From contig NC_057866.1 in NCBI RefSeq assembly GCF_019393635.1, forward strand, positions 8,853,723 through 8,917,722: 64,000 bases of DNA. Reading direction: 5' to 3'. Position numbers and translations under genes: made by a program. The notes below the pieces were generated by a model. The model made no database searches, was not told the DNA's origin, and saw only the letters and a program-made list of their open reading frames with translations. Shown piece after piece: positions 22,020 to 32,849 of this stretch (positions are counted from its first letter, which is position 1; each line of letters starts with the position of its first letter). The stretch is from Dromiciops gliroides. Lineage: Eukaryota; Chordata; Mammalia; Microbiotheria; Microbiotheriidae.

Positions 22020-22360
22020 AGAGCCTCCTACTCTGCAGCCAGAGAGGCCAGTGGCAAACACTAGACACTATCTGGGGGGGGGGGCAAAAAGGCAGGGCCA
22101 GGACGGGCAGACCCTGCAGGGCCACGATATTAAGGAGATTAGGCCTTACCCTCAAGGAGCTCTGAGTCCCGGATGAGAGGGCTGAGCTCTCCCCACCCTT
22201 CTCCAGACTCCTCCACATCTCTAGGCTTTTAGGCTTTGGTGCTACCTGAAGTCGGTCAGGCCAAGAGGATTCTCTATCATACAAACCTGTCAGGGTTTGG
22301 GGCTCACAGTTCAGAAAGTCTTGGGCATTCTGGAGGATGGACCCGGGTAGTGACTGTTTC
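22020..22360. other. Intergenic, nothing recognised
   Basis: Single-copy sequence with a G run at 22074-22083. No gene evidence. Confidence 0.35.
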
Positions 22361-22364
22361 ACTT

Positions 22365-22440
22365 TTGTCTACATCCCCAGCATAGTGCATTGTGCCTGGC
22401 ACACAGTCAGCACTTAATAAATGTTTATTGATTGATCACT
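22365..22440 (+). repeat. L2 terminal fragment
   Basis: 'gtgcctggcacacagtcagc' then 'ttaataaatgtttattgatt', the L2 3' terminus. Confidence 0.8.
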
Positions 22441-22464
22441 GGACTCAGCTCAGACATGGTTTTT

Positions 22465-22620
22465 TTATCCTTTTTATTTATTCCACTCACATTTATTAAG
22501 CATCTACTACTAGCTCAGTGCTAGGTGCTGGGAATACACAAAAACAGACTATCTTCAAAAAGCTTACAATCTAAGGGGGGGCAATATGCAAACAACTATG
22601 TATAAGCAGTTCTGAGGGTG
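22465..22620 (+). repeat. Unnamed ancient repeat, 5' fragment
   Basis: 'catttattaagcatctacta' followed by 'tgctgggaatacac' and 'agcttacaatctaag'. It has the same beginning as the longer copy at 45.9 kb. Confidence 0.65.
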
Positions 22621-22649
22621 ATTCAGTGGGAAGGAACCTGCAGTTTTCT

Positions 22650-22801
22650 TTTTTTCTTTTTTTTAGTGAGGCAATTGGGGTTAAGTGACTTGCCCAAGGT
22701 CACACAGCTAGTAAGTGTTAAGTGTCTGAGGCTAGATTTGAACTCAGGTACTCCTGACTCCAGGGCCAGTGCTCTATCCACTGCGCCATCTAGCTGCCCC
22801 A
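22650..22801 (-). mobile_element. tRNA-derived CORE-SINE
   Basis: Reverse copy with T tract, CORE and tRNA head. It has an exact 15-bp target-site duplication AACCTGCAGTTTTCT at 22635-22649 and 22802-22816. Confidence 0.96.
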
Positions 22802-23549
22802 AACCTGCAGTTTTCTAAGGACAGGATAAGCTGGTCCCTCCAAGTATTTGAAGGTCTGTCAAGTGAAATATGGCTTAGCTTTATTCTTGGCTCCAAAGGT
22901 CAGAACTGGGAATAATTAATAAGGAAAATTGCAATGAACTGATTTCAGTTTACTATATGGAAAAACTCCCTAAGCAGTTGTTCAGAAGCAGGTGAGGTTG
23001 CTATGGGGGAAGGTATGAGCTCCTCTGTAAGCAGGGCCTGGCTGACCATTGGTTGGGAATGTTGCCAAGAGGTTACCGGTTTAGAAGTAGATGCATTCTG
23101 AGGTTCCTTTGAACTCAAGATTCTTCGAGATGGCTCATTTCAGCACTAGGACAGCTCCCAAGCCCTCCCAGGTCTGCAGCACCCGAGGTGACCCCACAAG
23201 CGGAGGAGAGCAGTCAAGTCCCCAGTCATTTTCTCAGCACTTACTCTGTGCCAAGCCCTGTGTTAGAAGCACTGCAGGGTGCCAAGGAAGGTCTGAAGGC
23301 CGGCCAGCTGCAGATGCAAGGCCGAATTCAAAGACTTCCATTTACACTAGCCCTGTTCCTCCTCCCTCTCCCAGCTCCAGCTGTGTCAGAGCCCCAGGTC
23401 ATTCGCTCCGCCCAGCTCAGGAGCTTGGCTGGGACATCTCCTTTTGCTTCCACTTCGTAGGAGAGCTTCGTGTTCACTGTAAACCTCCAGGTCCGGGGGG
23501 GGGGGGTCCCTGCTAAGGAGTGGGGTATGTGGGGAGCAGGAAAACTGGA

Positions 23550-23665
23550 CTGGTCATGTGTCCTCTCTCTGAGCCTCAGTTTATTCATCTGTAAGGAAGA
23601 ACTAGCTAGCAATACCCACATCACCTCTCTCACCAAACTGCGGTGTGGAAAGAGCTTTGTAAACC
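23550..23665 (+). repeat. MIR fragment
   Basis: 'gagcctcagtttattcatct' followed by a diverged MIR 3' part (gtggaaagagctttgtaaac). Confidence 0.7.
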
Positions 23666-23669
23666 CTGA

Positions 23670-24185
23670 GGCCGGAGCTAGAAGGGGAAAGGGAAGAAGG
23701 GGTGAAGAACTGAATGGCAGGGAGGAGAGTAAGCAGGAGTGGTAGAGGAAGAGTAGGGAGAAAACACCAGGTGACAAAGGGAGCAAGGGCGGACAGGGGG
23801 AGAAGAGAGGATGGAAACAGGTGCGGGAGGTGATGAAGAGAAGGGGGGAAGAGGTGGGTACGAGGAGAAAAGTACAGAGCGGAAGGGAAAGAGGAAGGAG
23901 GAGGGGGAGGGGAAGAAGAGGAGGAGAAAGGGTCAGAGAGAAGAGGGAGGAAGATGGGAGGGGAAGGGACGGCGGGGAAAGAGGAGGGAAGGAGGAGGGA
24001 AGGAGGAAGGAAAGAGAACCAGAGGGGAGGAGGGAGGAGAAAAGAGAGGGAGAGGGAAAGGAAGAAGAGGGAGAGGTGAAGGTCAAGGAGAGACGGGGCA
24101 GGGGGAAGGGAGGGAGAAGCAAAGGAAAAGGGGAGGGGTGGAGAGTGAGGAGAGAAGGGGGAGAGGAGAAAGGAGACGACGCTGG
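23670..24185 (+). repeat. 500-bp polypurine tract
   Basis: The + strand is almost wholly A and G for about 515 bp, in irregular GGGA/GGAA/GAGA combinations rather than a simple unit. It ends about 0.5 kb upstream of the YIF1A start codon. Charged-residue open frames over it are compositional artefacts. Confidence 0.92.
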
Positions 24186-24199
24186 GCTGAGAGCCAGGC

Positions 24200-24690
24200 C
24201 GAGGCCGTAGGAGCTCCCAGGTGTTTGGCCCCACCCCGCCGCTCAGCCCCAGCCACCCCCTCCGGTCGGTGCAGTCGTGGCAGGGAGACCTTCACCCGCT
24301 CCATTGCGCAGGCGCTTCACGACTCCTCTAAGATCCGCAGCCTGCGCCACCTCATTGGACCGTCTCGTTACCTTCGGACGGCTCTTTTGTCCAATCAGAC
24401 AACCATGATGTTGGCTCCGCCTTCCCGCAGCTTCCGGAAGTCAGATTCCATCGAATCCAAGGCTGGGTGAGAGGCCAATAGCCAATGGGAAAAGCGGGTG
24501 ATGCGCCTACCACGTGGGACGGTGGCCAATGGGAGGCGGGGAAGGTGACGTCGTGGCCATGGCCGCTGCTGCTGGCTCGCGGGAAGACGTGTCCGGTAGC
24601 CAGGTAGCGGCAGTTCGCTCTCAGAACCCGGAGCTGCGACCCCATTAGCATTCCTACCCATCAGGCCTCGCGGCGGGAGACGTCTCGCTC
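24200..24690 (+). promoter_or_regulatory. YIF1A: YIF1A CpG-island promoter with five CCAAT boxes
   Basis: CCAAT motifs lie at 24391, 24475, 24482 and 24526, with an inverted ATTGG at 24354. There is a CACGTG E-box at 24511-24516, a palindromic ETS-type CTTCCGGAAG at 24431-24440 and a CRE-like TGACGTC at 24546-24552. There is no TATA box. This is a typical housekeeping layout suggesting NF-Y, ETS and bHLH input. Confidence 0.75.
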
Positions 24691-27600
24691 ATGGCTTATC
24701 ACTCGGGGTACGGGGCCCAAGGTGAGCGCGGGGCGGCCTGGGCAGGGGTCAGGACCGGCCGGGAAGCGGGATCCCTCAGCCCAGCTGAAGGGAGAGGGCC
24801 TGCGGGGCGGGGCTATAACGTCATCGCTAGGGTTCCCACCTTTGCCCTCTTCCCGGCCTCGGGGCTCCCCCGAAAATCCCGTGTTCAGCCAACCTAGACT
24901 TGTATAGCCACAGGCACGGGGAACTCACTACCTGACAAGGAAGTGGCTCATCCCAATGCAGAGCAGGGTCTGGAGGCCCTTCCTTGGGTGGACCTTAAAC
25001 CTGCCTCTTACTTTTTCCCTGTGCTTCGAGAAACCAAGGCAGGCAGAGCCCAGCAAGGCATTTTTCGTGATGCTCTCTGAGCTAATGTGTTCTAAAGCCC
25101 CTCCCAGCCCTGACACCCCCTGTTCTAAGGCCCCTCCCAGCCCTGACACCCCCTGTTCTAAGGCTCCTTCCAGCCCTGACATTCTCTGTTCTAAAGGCCC
25201 TCCCAGATCTATGTCCTCTGAAGCCATATAACTCTAGTCCCCAAACCCTACTTTCACACAATCTCCCCACAAGGATATGGGTCACGCCTAAATCAATAGC
25301 CCCTTCCTCCCGCTCCCTCCAGGGCTCACTAGAACCAATCAGGCTGAGTATCCCCAGTTCATTGGCAGGAGGAGGGGGTTTTGTCCTTTTCCTTTCTGCA
25401 CTGTTGTTTGAATGCCTTCCAGCCCAGGAACACCCATCCGCAACTTTGGGCCAAGCAATTAGAGCTCAGGGAACCTCTAGTCCAGCCTTTCATTTGGCAG
25501 AGGGCAGGACAGGACCTGTGTGCAAAGTAGAACCTCTGAGGCCCGGAGCCAGCATTCCCACCCGGACCCTGGGATGTTCAGTTGTTTGTGCCCCACACAT
25601 TGAGGCCCAGGGCTGCTGCAAGATAGAGCTCTCTGAGCCATGGACCAGTCTCATTCTTGTTGGGTGGGTGAATAGATGCACAAGCCAAGAGCGGGGAGGC
25701 TGAGAGAAAAACGGAGAAAGTCCCCGCACTTAGCACAGCTCATAGGAATGGACACTTTTGTCTCTTCAAGGAGATTCTAGAGTTCAGTTGCAGAGTATGT
25801 GGCAAGGACATCCAAAGGGAGGCCCTTAGAGTCCCATGACAGTGCCAGGGGACTTGAGGGGAGGGCAAGTGGTAAGGCTTGGAGGAGCTCAGCATGAGAA
25901 TAAGACCTAGGAGTCCATCTCCTCAGAAGGAAGGCGTCCTTGACTCCCATCTCTTCCAAGCTTCCTGGTGTTGCTGGGAGTTGTCTCCTCGTGTCCCCTT
26001 GTGAAGCCTGGGCTCTCCAGTCATTGTTCCCGCTGTTTTCCTGGCTCTTCTCTCCTTCTGCATCTGTTCTTGGAAGTCTTTCCACACACCTCTCATCACA
26101 TCATTCCATTGCATGCCTGAGCTGTCATTTGTTCAACAGTCCCCCAGATCTTGGCTACAGTATAAAGGGTGGCTGTGGTTCTTTCCAGCTCATAGATCAG
26201 TTCATGGCTTCAGGCGGCCGCCTCCTTCAGGGGATGGTAGATGTTCTACCTTCCATTCCTCCATCTGCCCCTTCTCTTCCTTCCCCCTTCAGGGTCCAAG
26301 CACCGGGTCAGGGCAGCCCCAGACCCGCCTCCACTCTTTGATGACACGAGTGGTGGGTATCCCACTCAGCCCAGTGCTTACCCGCCACAGGGCTCAGATG
26401 TGGCCTTCAGCGTCAACAATCTGCTTGGGGATCCCATGGCCAACGTCGCCATGGCCTACGGCAGCTCCATCGCCTCCCAGGGCAAAGACATGGTGCACAA
26501 GGAGGTGAGTGACCCCAGAGGCTGCAGAGCCTGGGTTTTAGAGTAGAAGGGGCCGTTTAGGGGAGGTTCAGTCTGGTACAGCCTCTTTGACAGATGAGAA
26601 AACTGAGGCCCAGGCACATTAGGTCACTTGTCCACAGTTCACGCACTCTTTCCACTGACCTACCCTGACTTCTTGGGGCTCCTCGGGGACTGATCCCTGT
26701 GGCCACAGGCGTAAGATAGAGCTGAGGCAGAGGGACCAGCGAGGAGCGGCCATGCTTAAGGGCCTGAGTTCAAATCCTGCTTCTGTGGCTTCCTGTCTGT
26801 GTCAATTTGAGCAGCTTCTTTCTCAGAGTCTCAGTTTCCTCCTTTATAAAATAAAGGTAGATGGGGCAGCTAGGTGGCTCAGTGGATAAAGCACCAGCAC
26901 TGGAGTCAGGAGTACCTGAGTTCAAATCCGGCCTCAGACACTTAACATTTACTAGCTGTGTGACCCTGGGCAAGTCACTTAACCCTTATTGCCCAGCAAA
27001 ACCAAACAAAAATCAATAAATAAAATAAAATAAGGGGATTGGACTGCATGGCCTCCAAGGTACCCCCCCAGCCCCTGTGCGTTGATCCTCACCTCAATGG
27101 CTTCTCTTCCAGCTTCACAGATTCGTGTCCATGAATAAGCTCAAACACTTCTTTGCAGTGGATACCTCCTACGTGGCCAGGAAGCTGGGCTTGCTCATCT
27201 TCCCTTACACACACCAGGTGAGGCGTCATCTCCATTTGTCCTGGCTCTGGCCGCCCCAGGGCTCTGGTTCCCCCCCCCCCCCCCCCCCCCCCCCGGCTGG
27301 GGGAATGTGGCTTTTGCTCAGTCATTCCCTGGGCCCTCACATTGTCTCTCTTCCTTCTGTGCCTGAGAACTGGGAGATTCAGTACAGCCAGGATGTGCCC
27401 CTGCCCCCTCGGCAGGACCTCAATGCCCCCGACCTCTACATCCCCAGTGAGTATCAGGCCAGAACAGTGGAGGAGGGGGAGGGGGAGGAATGAGCAGAAG
27501 GGAGCCTGAGGTCTGGTCTGGCTGGGGTGGGGAGGCGGGGGGGGGGGGGGGCCAGGCCTTGGGGCTTGGCCTGGCCTGGCTGGGGGGGCGGTGTCAGGGC

Positions 27601-30494
27601 TTGGGGCTTGGACTTCAGGCTCACTGCCCTGGGGCTCTGCTTTCCTGTGTCTCTTTGGCAGCAATGGCATTTATCACCTACATCCTCCTGGCCGGGATGG
27701 CACTGGGGATTCAAAAAAGGTTGGCTCCCACATCTCCTGTAAAGCCCTCTCCCTCCTGGGACTCACTTTGACCCATTAAATCAGATTTCTGAGGAGCCTG
27801 GCCAGAGGGGGAGGGGCAGGGGCTTGACAGTTTTTGTCCAGGATGCCCTGCCCCCTCCTTTGCCCCCCTATCCTCATGTGCCCCCTCTGGGATGGGGGTG
27901 GGGGTGTGTAGAAGGAGCCCTGGATTTTAGCCCCATCTCTGCCAAGTGCTTCTCTCTGGCCTTGGCCTCTCCAGCTATAGAATGGAAATAAGACTTTTGG
28001 GGGTTCCTGCCTAACAGGGTTTTTTTGAGGGGAGGAAGAAGAGGGGGTGTGATCTGGAAAAAAGGGTTATTGATCTTCTCACTGCCCCAGAGAAAACTAG
28101 AACAAAGACGTAACTAACCCCTTGTCCACATCTGAAAAGTATGCCCCATTCCACACCCGTCGTCCTCCACCTCTCTGTCAGAGGTCTGAGGTCACCAAGC
28201 CTGGTCACTCATGGCTGCTGTGATCCGGATTCCCCTGGGGGGTCCTGAGGAGGAGTAGGACCTCCCTCTGCTAGTCCTGCTTCCCCCTAACCCCCTCCTG
28301 CTCTGCGCTAGGTTTTCCCCTGAGGTGCTCGGCCTGTGTGCCAGCACAGCCCTGGTGTGGGTCGTCATTGAGGTTCTAGCCCTGCTTCTTGGCCTCTACC
28401 TGGCCACAGTCCGAAGCGACCTGAGCACCTTCCATCTGCTTGCCTACAGTGGCTATAAATATGTGGGGTGAGTTCCAGACCTGGGGTGGAAGAGAGGGTG
28501 GGTGGTGGAGCCAGGCTGGGCTGGGCTTCTGGGCATGGCATGGCTGGGTTTGGGGGCCATGCCCGCAGATGCAGAAACAGCTGCTGAAGTTTCAGGGCCA
28601 GAGGCTGCAGGCAGAGGAGGTGTTGAGGAACAGGGCTGGATTTGGGGAGGGAGAGCAGAGGGAATTGGGCCAGAGATAGGGGGGCTTTCTTTGCAAGGCC
28701 AGAACCCTTGGAGGCAGCTCAGGGTCAAGAGGCCTGGATTCAAATCCTGGCCCTGTCACTCACTGTGTGACCCTGGGCAAGTCACATCCTCTCATTGGGC
28801 CTTCGCTTCCCTGTCTGATGAATGGGGGTGAGGAATGTGTATGACACTTGTGGCATGAGCTACCTCACAGGGTTGTTGGGGTGAATGTGGCATCGCTCAG
28901 TCAACAGTGACGGTGACACGTTGGGTTCTGAAGACAGATCAAGCTCTTAAGGGCCTTGTTCAGGGGTATCAGCACATATATGGTGGGCTGGGGGGATATA
29001 CAAGAACTTCCTGGTAGTTGGGGGAGGGCACCAGCAGTGGGGACAGGCTCAGGAGGGGCCTCCTGGTGTTTGGGATGGTCTGAGGCCAAGAGGAGACTGC
29101 ATTCCAGTCATGAGGCACAGCCAGTGCAAAGACCTGGGAAAGGGAGATGGAGGGCTCTGTGGAGAGAATGAAGAAACAGGTGCTCCTGGTGCTAAGTCTG
29201 GAAAGCTCAAAAGAAAGACCAGACTAAGGGATGAACCTCTGTGGAGTCCTACAGATACACGGTCAAAGAGTTGGGCAGGGGCTTATGTGGATGGTTGGAT
29301 CTGAGCTTGGACACCTGCGTAGAGGCTGACCTGGGGTGGGGAGAGGCAGGGAGGACTTTGAGGACGGAGGTGCTAAGGGCTAAGCTGGGCTGCTGTCCCT
29401 GGTCAGACAGACAGGCATTGGGGAGGAGAAAGGAGAGGCAGAAGGTGAGGCTCCAAGCCCGCGTGCATCTCAGGAAAGACAGCAAGCCCCATTTGGGACG
29501 AGGAGGTGACATGCCCAGCACTTGGCAATGAACCTCTATCTGGGAGTCACCTGCAGAGGTGACCATGAACCCCCAGGAGTGTGTAGAGAGAAAAGTGGGG
29601 GCCCCAGGAGAGGGGCGAGGAGAGGAGAAGAGACCAGACGGCAGCAGGCCCTGCCGTCCGGCTGAGGTGAGGATCATTGATTTTTGTAACTTGGAGTGGG
29701 GTTAGAAGAAGGTGAGAGCAGAGGCAGGCGTGTGGGCAGTGCGGGGAGCTGGCTTATTCCAGTGTGGGCAAAAAGGGGGCAGGCATTCGGGATGATAGCA
29801 AGAGGGAATGGTCGGCCTGGCTAGCAGGTTTTCAAGATGCCGATAGGGTGGGTTTGAAGGTAGAAGGGAGGCAGCCATCAGGGAATGTCCGAGCTGGGAA
29901 GGATCTTAGAACAGGGAATGGCACAGCTGGGGGAATCAGACAGTAGCTGTTCAAGATCCTCATTTTACTGATGGGGAAACCAAGGCCCAGGGAGGGAAGG
30001 CAGGGTAGGTTGTGGATCCCACCCCTGGCCCACCATCAGTCCTGGCCCACCCAAGGGTGCTGATGGTCTCTCTCCTGTCCTCCCTAGTATGATCCTGAGC
30101 GTGCTCACAGGGTTGCTCTTCGGCAGTGATGGATACTACGTGGCCCTGGCCTGGACCTCAACTGCCCTTGTGTATTTCATTGTGAGTCCTGAGACCTGGG
30201 GCAGGCATGGCCTAGTCAGCCTTCACCGCCCACCTCTGCCCCATTCTGTGCTTTGTGTCTCCCCCTCCCCAAGGGGCATCATGAGGGGGATGAAGGAACT
30301 GGGGAGGGCTGTTGGGCCCCCCCTGAAGGTCCCTCTTTCACACACAGGTGCGCTCCTTGCGGATGACCTCTGTGGGCACTGATGGGGTGGGGGGTCCTGC
30401 CCCCCGTCAGCGCCTACAGCTCTACCTGACCCTGGCTGCGGCTGCCTTCCAGCCAATGATTATCTACTGGCTGACCTTTCACCTGGTCCGGTGA
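24691..30494 (+). CDS. YIF1A: YIF1A, complete, 8 exons
   Basis: Exons: 24691-24721, 26293-26504, 27113-27217, 27368-27446, 27662-27719, 28312-28467, 30088-30181, 30348-30494. All introns are GT-AG and the joins are in frame. The product is 293 aa, the human length. YIF1A is a Yip1-interacting, multi-pass membrane protein of the ER-Golgi intermediate compartment and cis-Golgi. It partners YIPF proteins and VAPB in early secretory traffic. The N-terminal third is cytosolic ([33 protein letters not shown]). From exon 5 there are about five hydrophobic segments ([78 protein letters not shown]). The stop follows HLVR as in human. No canonical AATAAA is seen in the 600 bp after the stop. Confidence 0.98.
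24895..25030 (+). repeat. Unnamed 'ggaactcactacctg' repeat
   Basis: YIF1A intron 1. It shares 'ggggaactcactacctgaca' and the following order of segments with copies at 13.5, 31.3 and 60.7 kb. The family is not named. Confidence 0.5.
25087..25215 (+). repeat. 32-bp minisatellite, same unit as at 16.2 kb
   Basis: Four units of 'tgttctaaggcccctcccag' plus 'ccctgacacccc' in YIF1A intron 1. Units two and three are nearly identical. Confidence 0.94.
26570..26645 (-). repeat. MIR fragment
   Basis: 'gacagatgagaaaactgagg' and a degraded CORE in YIF1A intron 2. Confidence 0.7.
26725..27062 (+). repeat. MIR/THER element split by a SINE
   Basis: YIF1A intron 2. The forward element reads 'cctgagttcaaatcctgctt ... 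ctcagtttcctcctttataa' up to about 26862 and resumes at 27025 (ggggattggactgcatggcc). Confidence 0.75.
26863..27024 (+). mobile_element. tRNA-derived CORE-SINE in YIF1A intron 2
   Basis: Full copy with tRNA head (ggggcagctaggtggctcag), box B, CORE and an A-rich tail of aataaa-type units. Similar A-rich flanks (aaaataaagg / aaaataagg) suggest a target-site duplication. Confidence 0.92.
27270..27294 (+). repeat. C25 homopolymer in YIF1A intron 3
   Basis: Twenty-five consecutive C within a 150-bp intron, about 75 bp upstream of exon 4. Confidence 0.9.
27537..27551 (+). repeat. G15 homopolymer in YIF1A intron 4
   Basis: Fifteen consecutive G about 90 bp downstream of exon 4, complementary in the transcript to the C25 tract upstream of that exon. 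Confidence 0.9.
28715..28895 (+). repeat. MIR element
   Basis: YIF1A intron 6. Near-complete MIR with 'attcaaatcctggccctgtc', CORE 'tgtgaccctgggcaagtcac' and a 3' part (ctcacagggttgttggggtg). Confidence 0.88.
28915..29690 (+). repeat. Unnamed long ancient repeat, copy 1
   Basis: YIF1A intron 6. It contains 'cattccagtcatgaggcaca' and 'gccagtgcaaagacctggga', followed further on by 'gtgtagagagaaaagtgggg'. From memory this is the internal order of the same >1-kb repeat seen at 45.9 and 61.0 kb. Confidence 0.55.
29945..30000 (-). repeat. MIR fragment
   Basis: 'ctcattttactgatggggaa accaaggcccagg' type reverse MIR remnant in YIF1A intron 6. Confidence 0.6.
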
Positions 30495-30784
30495 CCCAGA
30501 CAGGGTCCTCCCCAAGGAAGACTTCAATGGAGCCGACAATGATGATTTTCTTTCCTGTACATTGAAGATTTTAATTGCCTCAGCCACATCTCTCCCTCAT
30601 TCCTAGGGAGCTCACCCTGGACAGGACCTTAAGAGGGTCTGAGGAGGTGGGCAGGAACGGCCAGCAGGGATGGGCCAGAGGGAGTGAGGCCTGGCCCCAC
30701 CAGCTGCCTCAGCCCCACACGCCGGGGTCAGTGCTCCGAGACGGCTCAGATGACACTTGGCCAGGCTCAGTAGCCAAGAGGAGC

Positions 30785-30960
30785 TAACATTTCTGCAGCC
30801 CTTGGTTAAAGCTTGCAGTGTGCTTGACCTGTATTGTCTCATTTGGCGCTCACAGTCCTGCTTGGAGACAGATGGGGGGGAGGGAGGCTCACCAGCCCTA
30901 TTGGCTTACCCAGGGGCCCAGGGCAGTGACTGCTGCCCCTGGGCCAAGGCCTGTCCCAGA
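30785..30960 (-). repeat. MIR 3' fragment
   Basis: 'aacatttctgcagcccttgg ... gacctgtattgtctcatttg' is the reverse of the MIR 3' region. It lies downstream of YIF1A. Confidence 0.6.
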
Positions 30961-31184
30961 GATGGTGGTCCTTTCCTGGCCCTACCACTCGGTCCTCCTC
31001 CCTCCCAGGTTCAGAGCCAACTTTGAGCTCCAGGGGTTAGAAGCTGCCTCTGGCACCCCCCCCCCCCGCTGGGGCTAGGAAGAGGAGGCCCCAAAGGTAA
31101 GAAGGGCTGGCAGACGGGCTGAGCATCAGGTAGGAGGTGGTTTCATTCACCTCTCTTGGCCCCCCTCCCCAAGAAGTATCAGAA

Positions 31185-31300
31185 GTTTAGAACTGGTCCA
31201 GGGCCCTCATTTTATTCATGAGGAAACTGAGGCACATAGAATGGGACTCAGGAAGGGAGTAGGAGAGCTAGGATTTGAACTCAGGTCCCCTGACTCGAAA
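31185..31300 (-). repeat. MIR element
   Basis: 'tttattcatgaggaaactga' followed by 'ggatttgaactcaggtcccc' in reverse orientation. Confidence 0.8.
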
Positions 31301-31319
31301 TGGTGATCTCTCAACTCCA

Positions 31320-31505
31320 TTGGGAATCCTGTAGCATCTCAGGGTTGGGAGGGACTTCTGAGGATTTGGTCTGACCTGCTCCTCTGGCAAGAGGTCACCC
31401 TGCCTTCCTTTGAAGAACTGGGGATCTCACTTCCTCCCCAGGAAGACCATTCCCCTTTAGGAAGGCCTTCATGCCTTCATTATCTCAAGCTGCTCAGCTC
31501 TTTCA
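31320..31505 (+). repeat. Unnamed 'ggggatctcacttcct' repeat
   Basis: Third copy of the repeat class at 13.5, 24.9 and 60.7 kb: 'gaactggggatctcacttcc' then 'aagaccattcccctttagga'. Confidence 0.5.
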
Positions 31506-32032
31506 GGGAGGGTCCATAGTTTCCCCAGGCCTGCGGGCCAGAGTGGACACTCAGCCAGATGTCTGCTGCCCAAAGAGGTGGCAGGCAGTGGCCTGGGAGT
31601 CAAAGAAATTGGGTGTGGCCTTGGGGCAGTCATTGCCTTTCACTAGATCATCGAGTGAGAATATTGAACAAGAGCAGCCCAAAGGCCTCTAAGTTCTATA
31701 CCCCTAGAACACTGGCAGGAGGGGTAGGTCAGCGGCCTCACTGTCCCTGCTCAGAGCCTCGCCCTTCTGCTGTTGTATCACACTGTGACCCTGGGAAAAG
31801 GCCCTTCTACAATTTCTACATGAAGTGGTTGGATCATCCACCAGAGGGTGGCGACCAGACCTAGGAAGAGACTCAAGACTGTCCTTTGAATTGGGCATCT
31901 TGAGCTTGGAAAAGGGAGCGGGGACGGGGACTTTATTGTTGCCTTAAATTCCCGGCGAGATTCGACATTCAGAGCTGGACAAGCCAGTGACACCCCCCAT
32001 CGCCACAGCCCGGCCTTCAGTCTTTGCAATTG

Positions 32033-32038
32033 TTTATT
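32033..32038 (-). terminator. CNIH2: CNIH2 polyadenylation signal
   Basis: AATAAA on the - strand, about 0.8 kb after the stop codon, giving a 3' UTR of about 830 nt. A second hexamer lies at 31932-31937. Confidence 0.8.
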
Positions 32039-32849
32039 CAATCACAAATGGCCAGGACTGGCCTAGAGAGACGGGTTTTACACACAAATTCCTCCAGGCG
32101 CTGGACAGGGCCAGGCCCCCAGCGCCTTAGAAAATGGGGGCACAGGGAGAGACAAGGACAGGGGTGGAGGAGAGTGGCAAAAGGGGGACACAGAAGAAAG
32201 AGCCGAGAAAAGGCTGGGGGGGGAAGGGCAGAGGGAGAGCAGGGAGCGGGAGGTGGGGCTGAGGGGGAGCCCCCGGCTGAGCCTGCTCACGCCCCTCCCC
32301 TCCCCGGGGCCCTGCCTCCCGGGCCAGTTCACCTAACCCTGGGGAATACCCTGGGTTCGCTGGGAAGGGCGGAGGGATGATTGGTTGCTTGTTCTGGAAG
32401 TGGGGTGGGCCCAGTTCCCCTCTCCCGAGCTCAGTCACTCTCCAGCACTCCCATCCCCTGCCCCATAGTTCTCCCCAGAGCGGATGAGGCCCCAACACCC
32501 TTCACCCGAATACTAGGTTTTCGAAGTAGGGACTTGGGGTCCGGAGCCCCAAAAGCCGCCGTCTGCCTGGACTCCCGGCTGCCTTTGGGAGGCGCCGCTC
32601 TGACAGAACCCGGCGCAGCGCAGGAGGGTGAGGTGGGGATGGGGGGGGGGACGGGCCATCCCATAGCAGCAATTTGGGGGGCAGGGGCTGAGGAGGCCCC
32701 GGCGCCCCTCGCCTTCCCCCAGAGCTGAGGCTTCGGAGGGACGGGGGGCGGGGAGTGGCTCTTCTCCGCTGTCCAAAAGGGGCGCGGGGATGGGGGTACA
32801 CAGGCGTCCGGTCCGTTCTCGGGGTTCATTCCCTGGCCGGCTTCCCCCT

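Noticed and set aside
23811-24470. 219-codon and similar Arg/Glu/Gly frames over the polypurine tract
   Set aside because: A/G-only DNA lacks stop codons in several frames. No domain, no hydrophobic core and no splice context.
24510-24552. Canonical ER stress element (CCAAT-N9-CCACG) in the YIF1A promoter
   Set aside because: CCAAT and CCACG motifs exist, but none has the required 9-bp spacing on either strand.
24928-25285. Periodic frames over the 25.1-kb array
   Set aside because: Same SINE-tail minisatellite; the translation is an artefact.
30495-31100. Canonical AATAAA for YIF1A
   Set aside because: None is present in this interval. A variant signal must be used, and I could not choose one with confidence.
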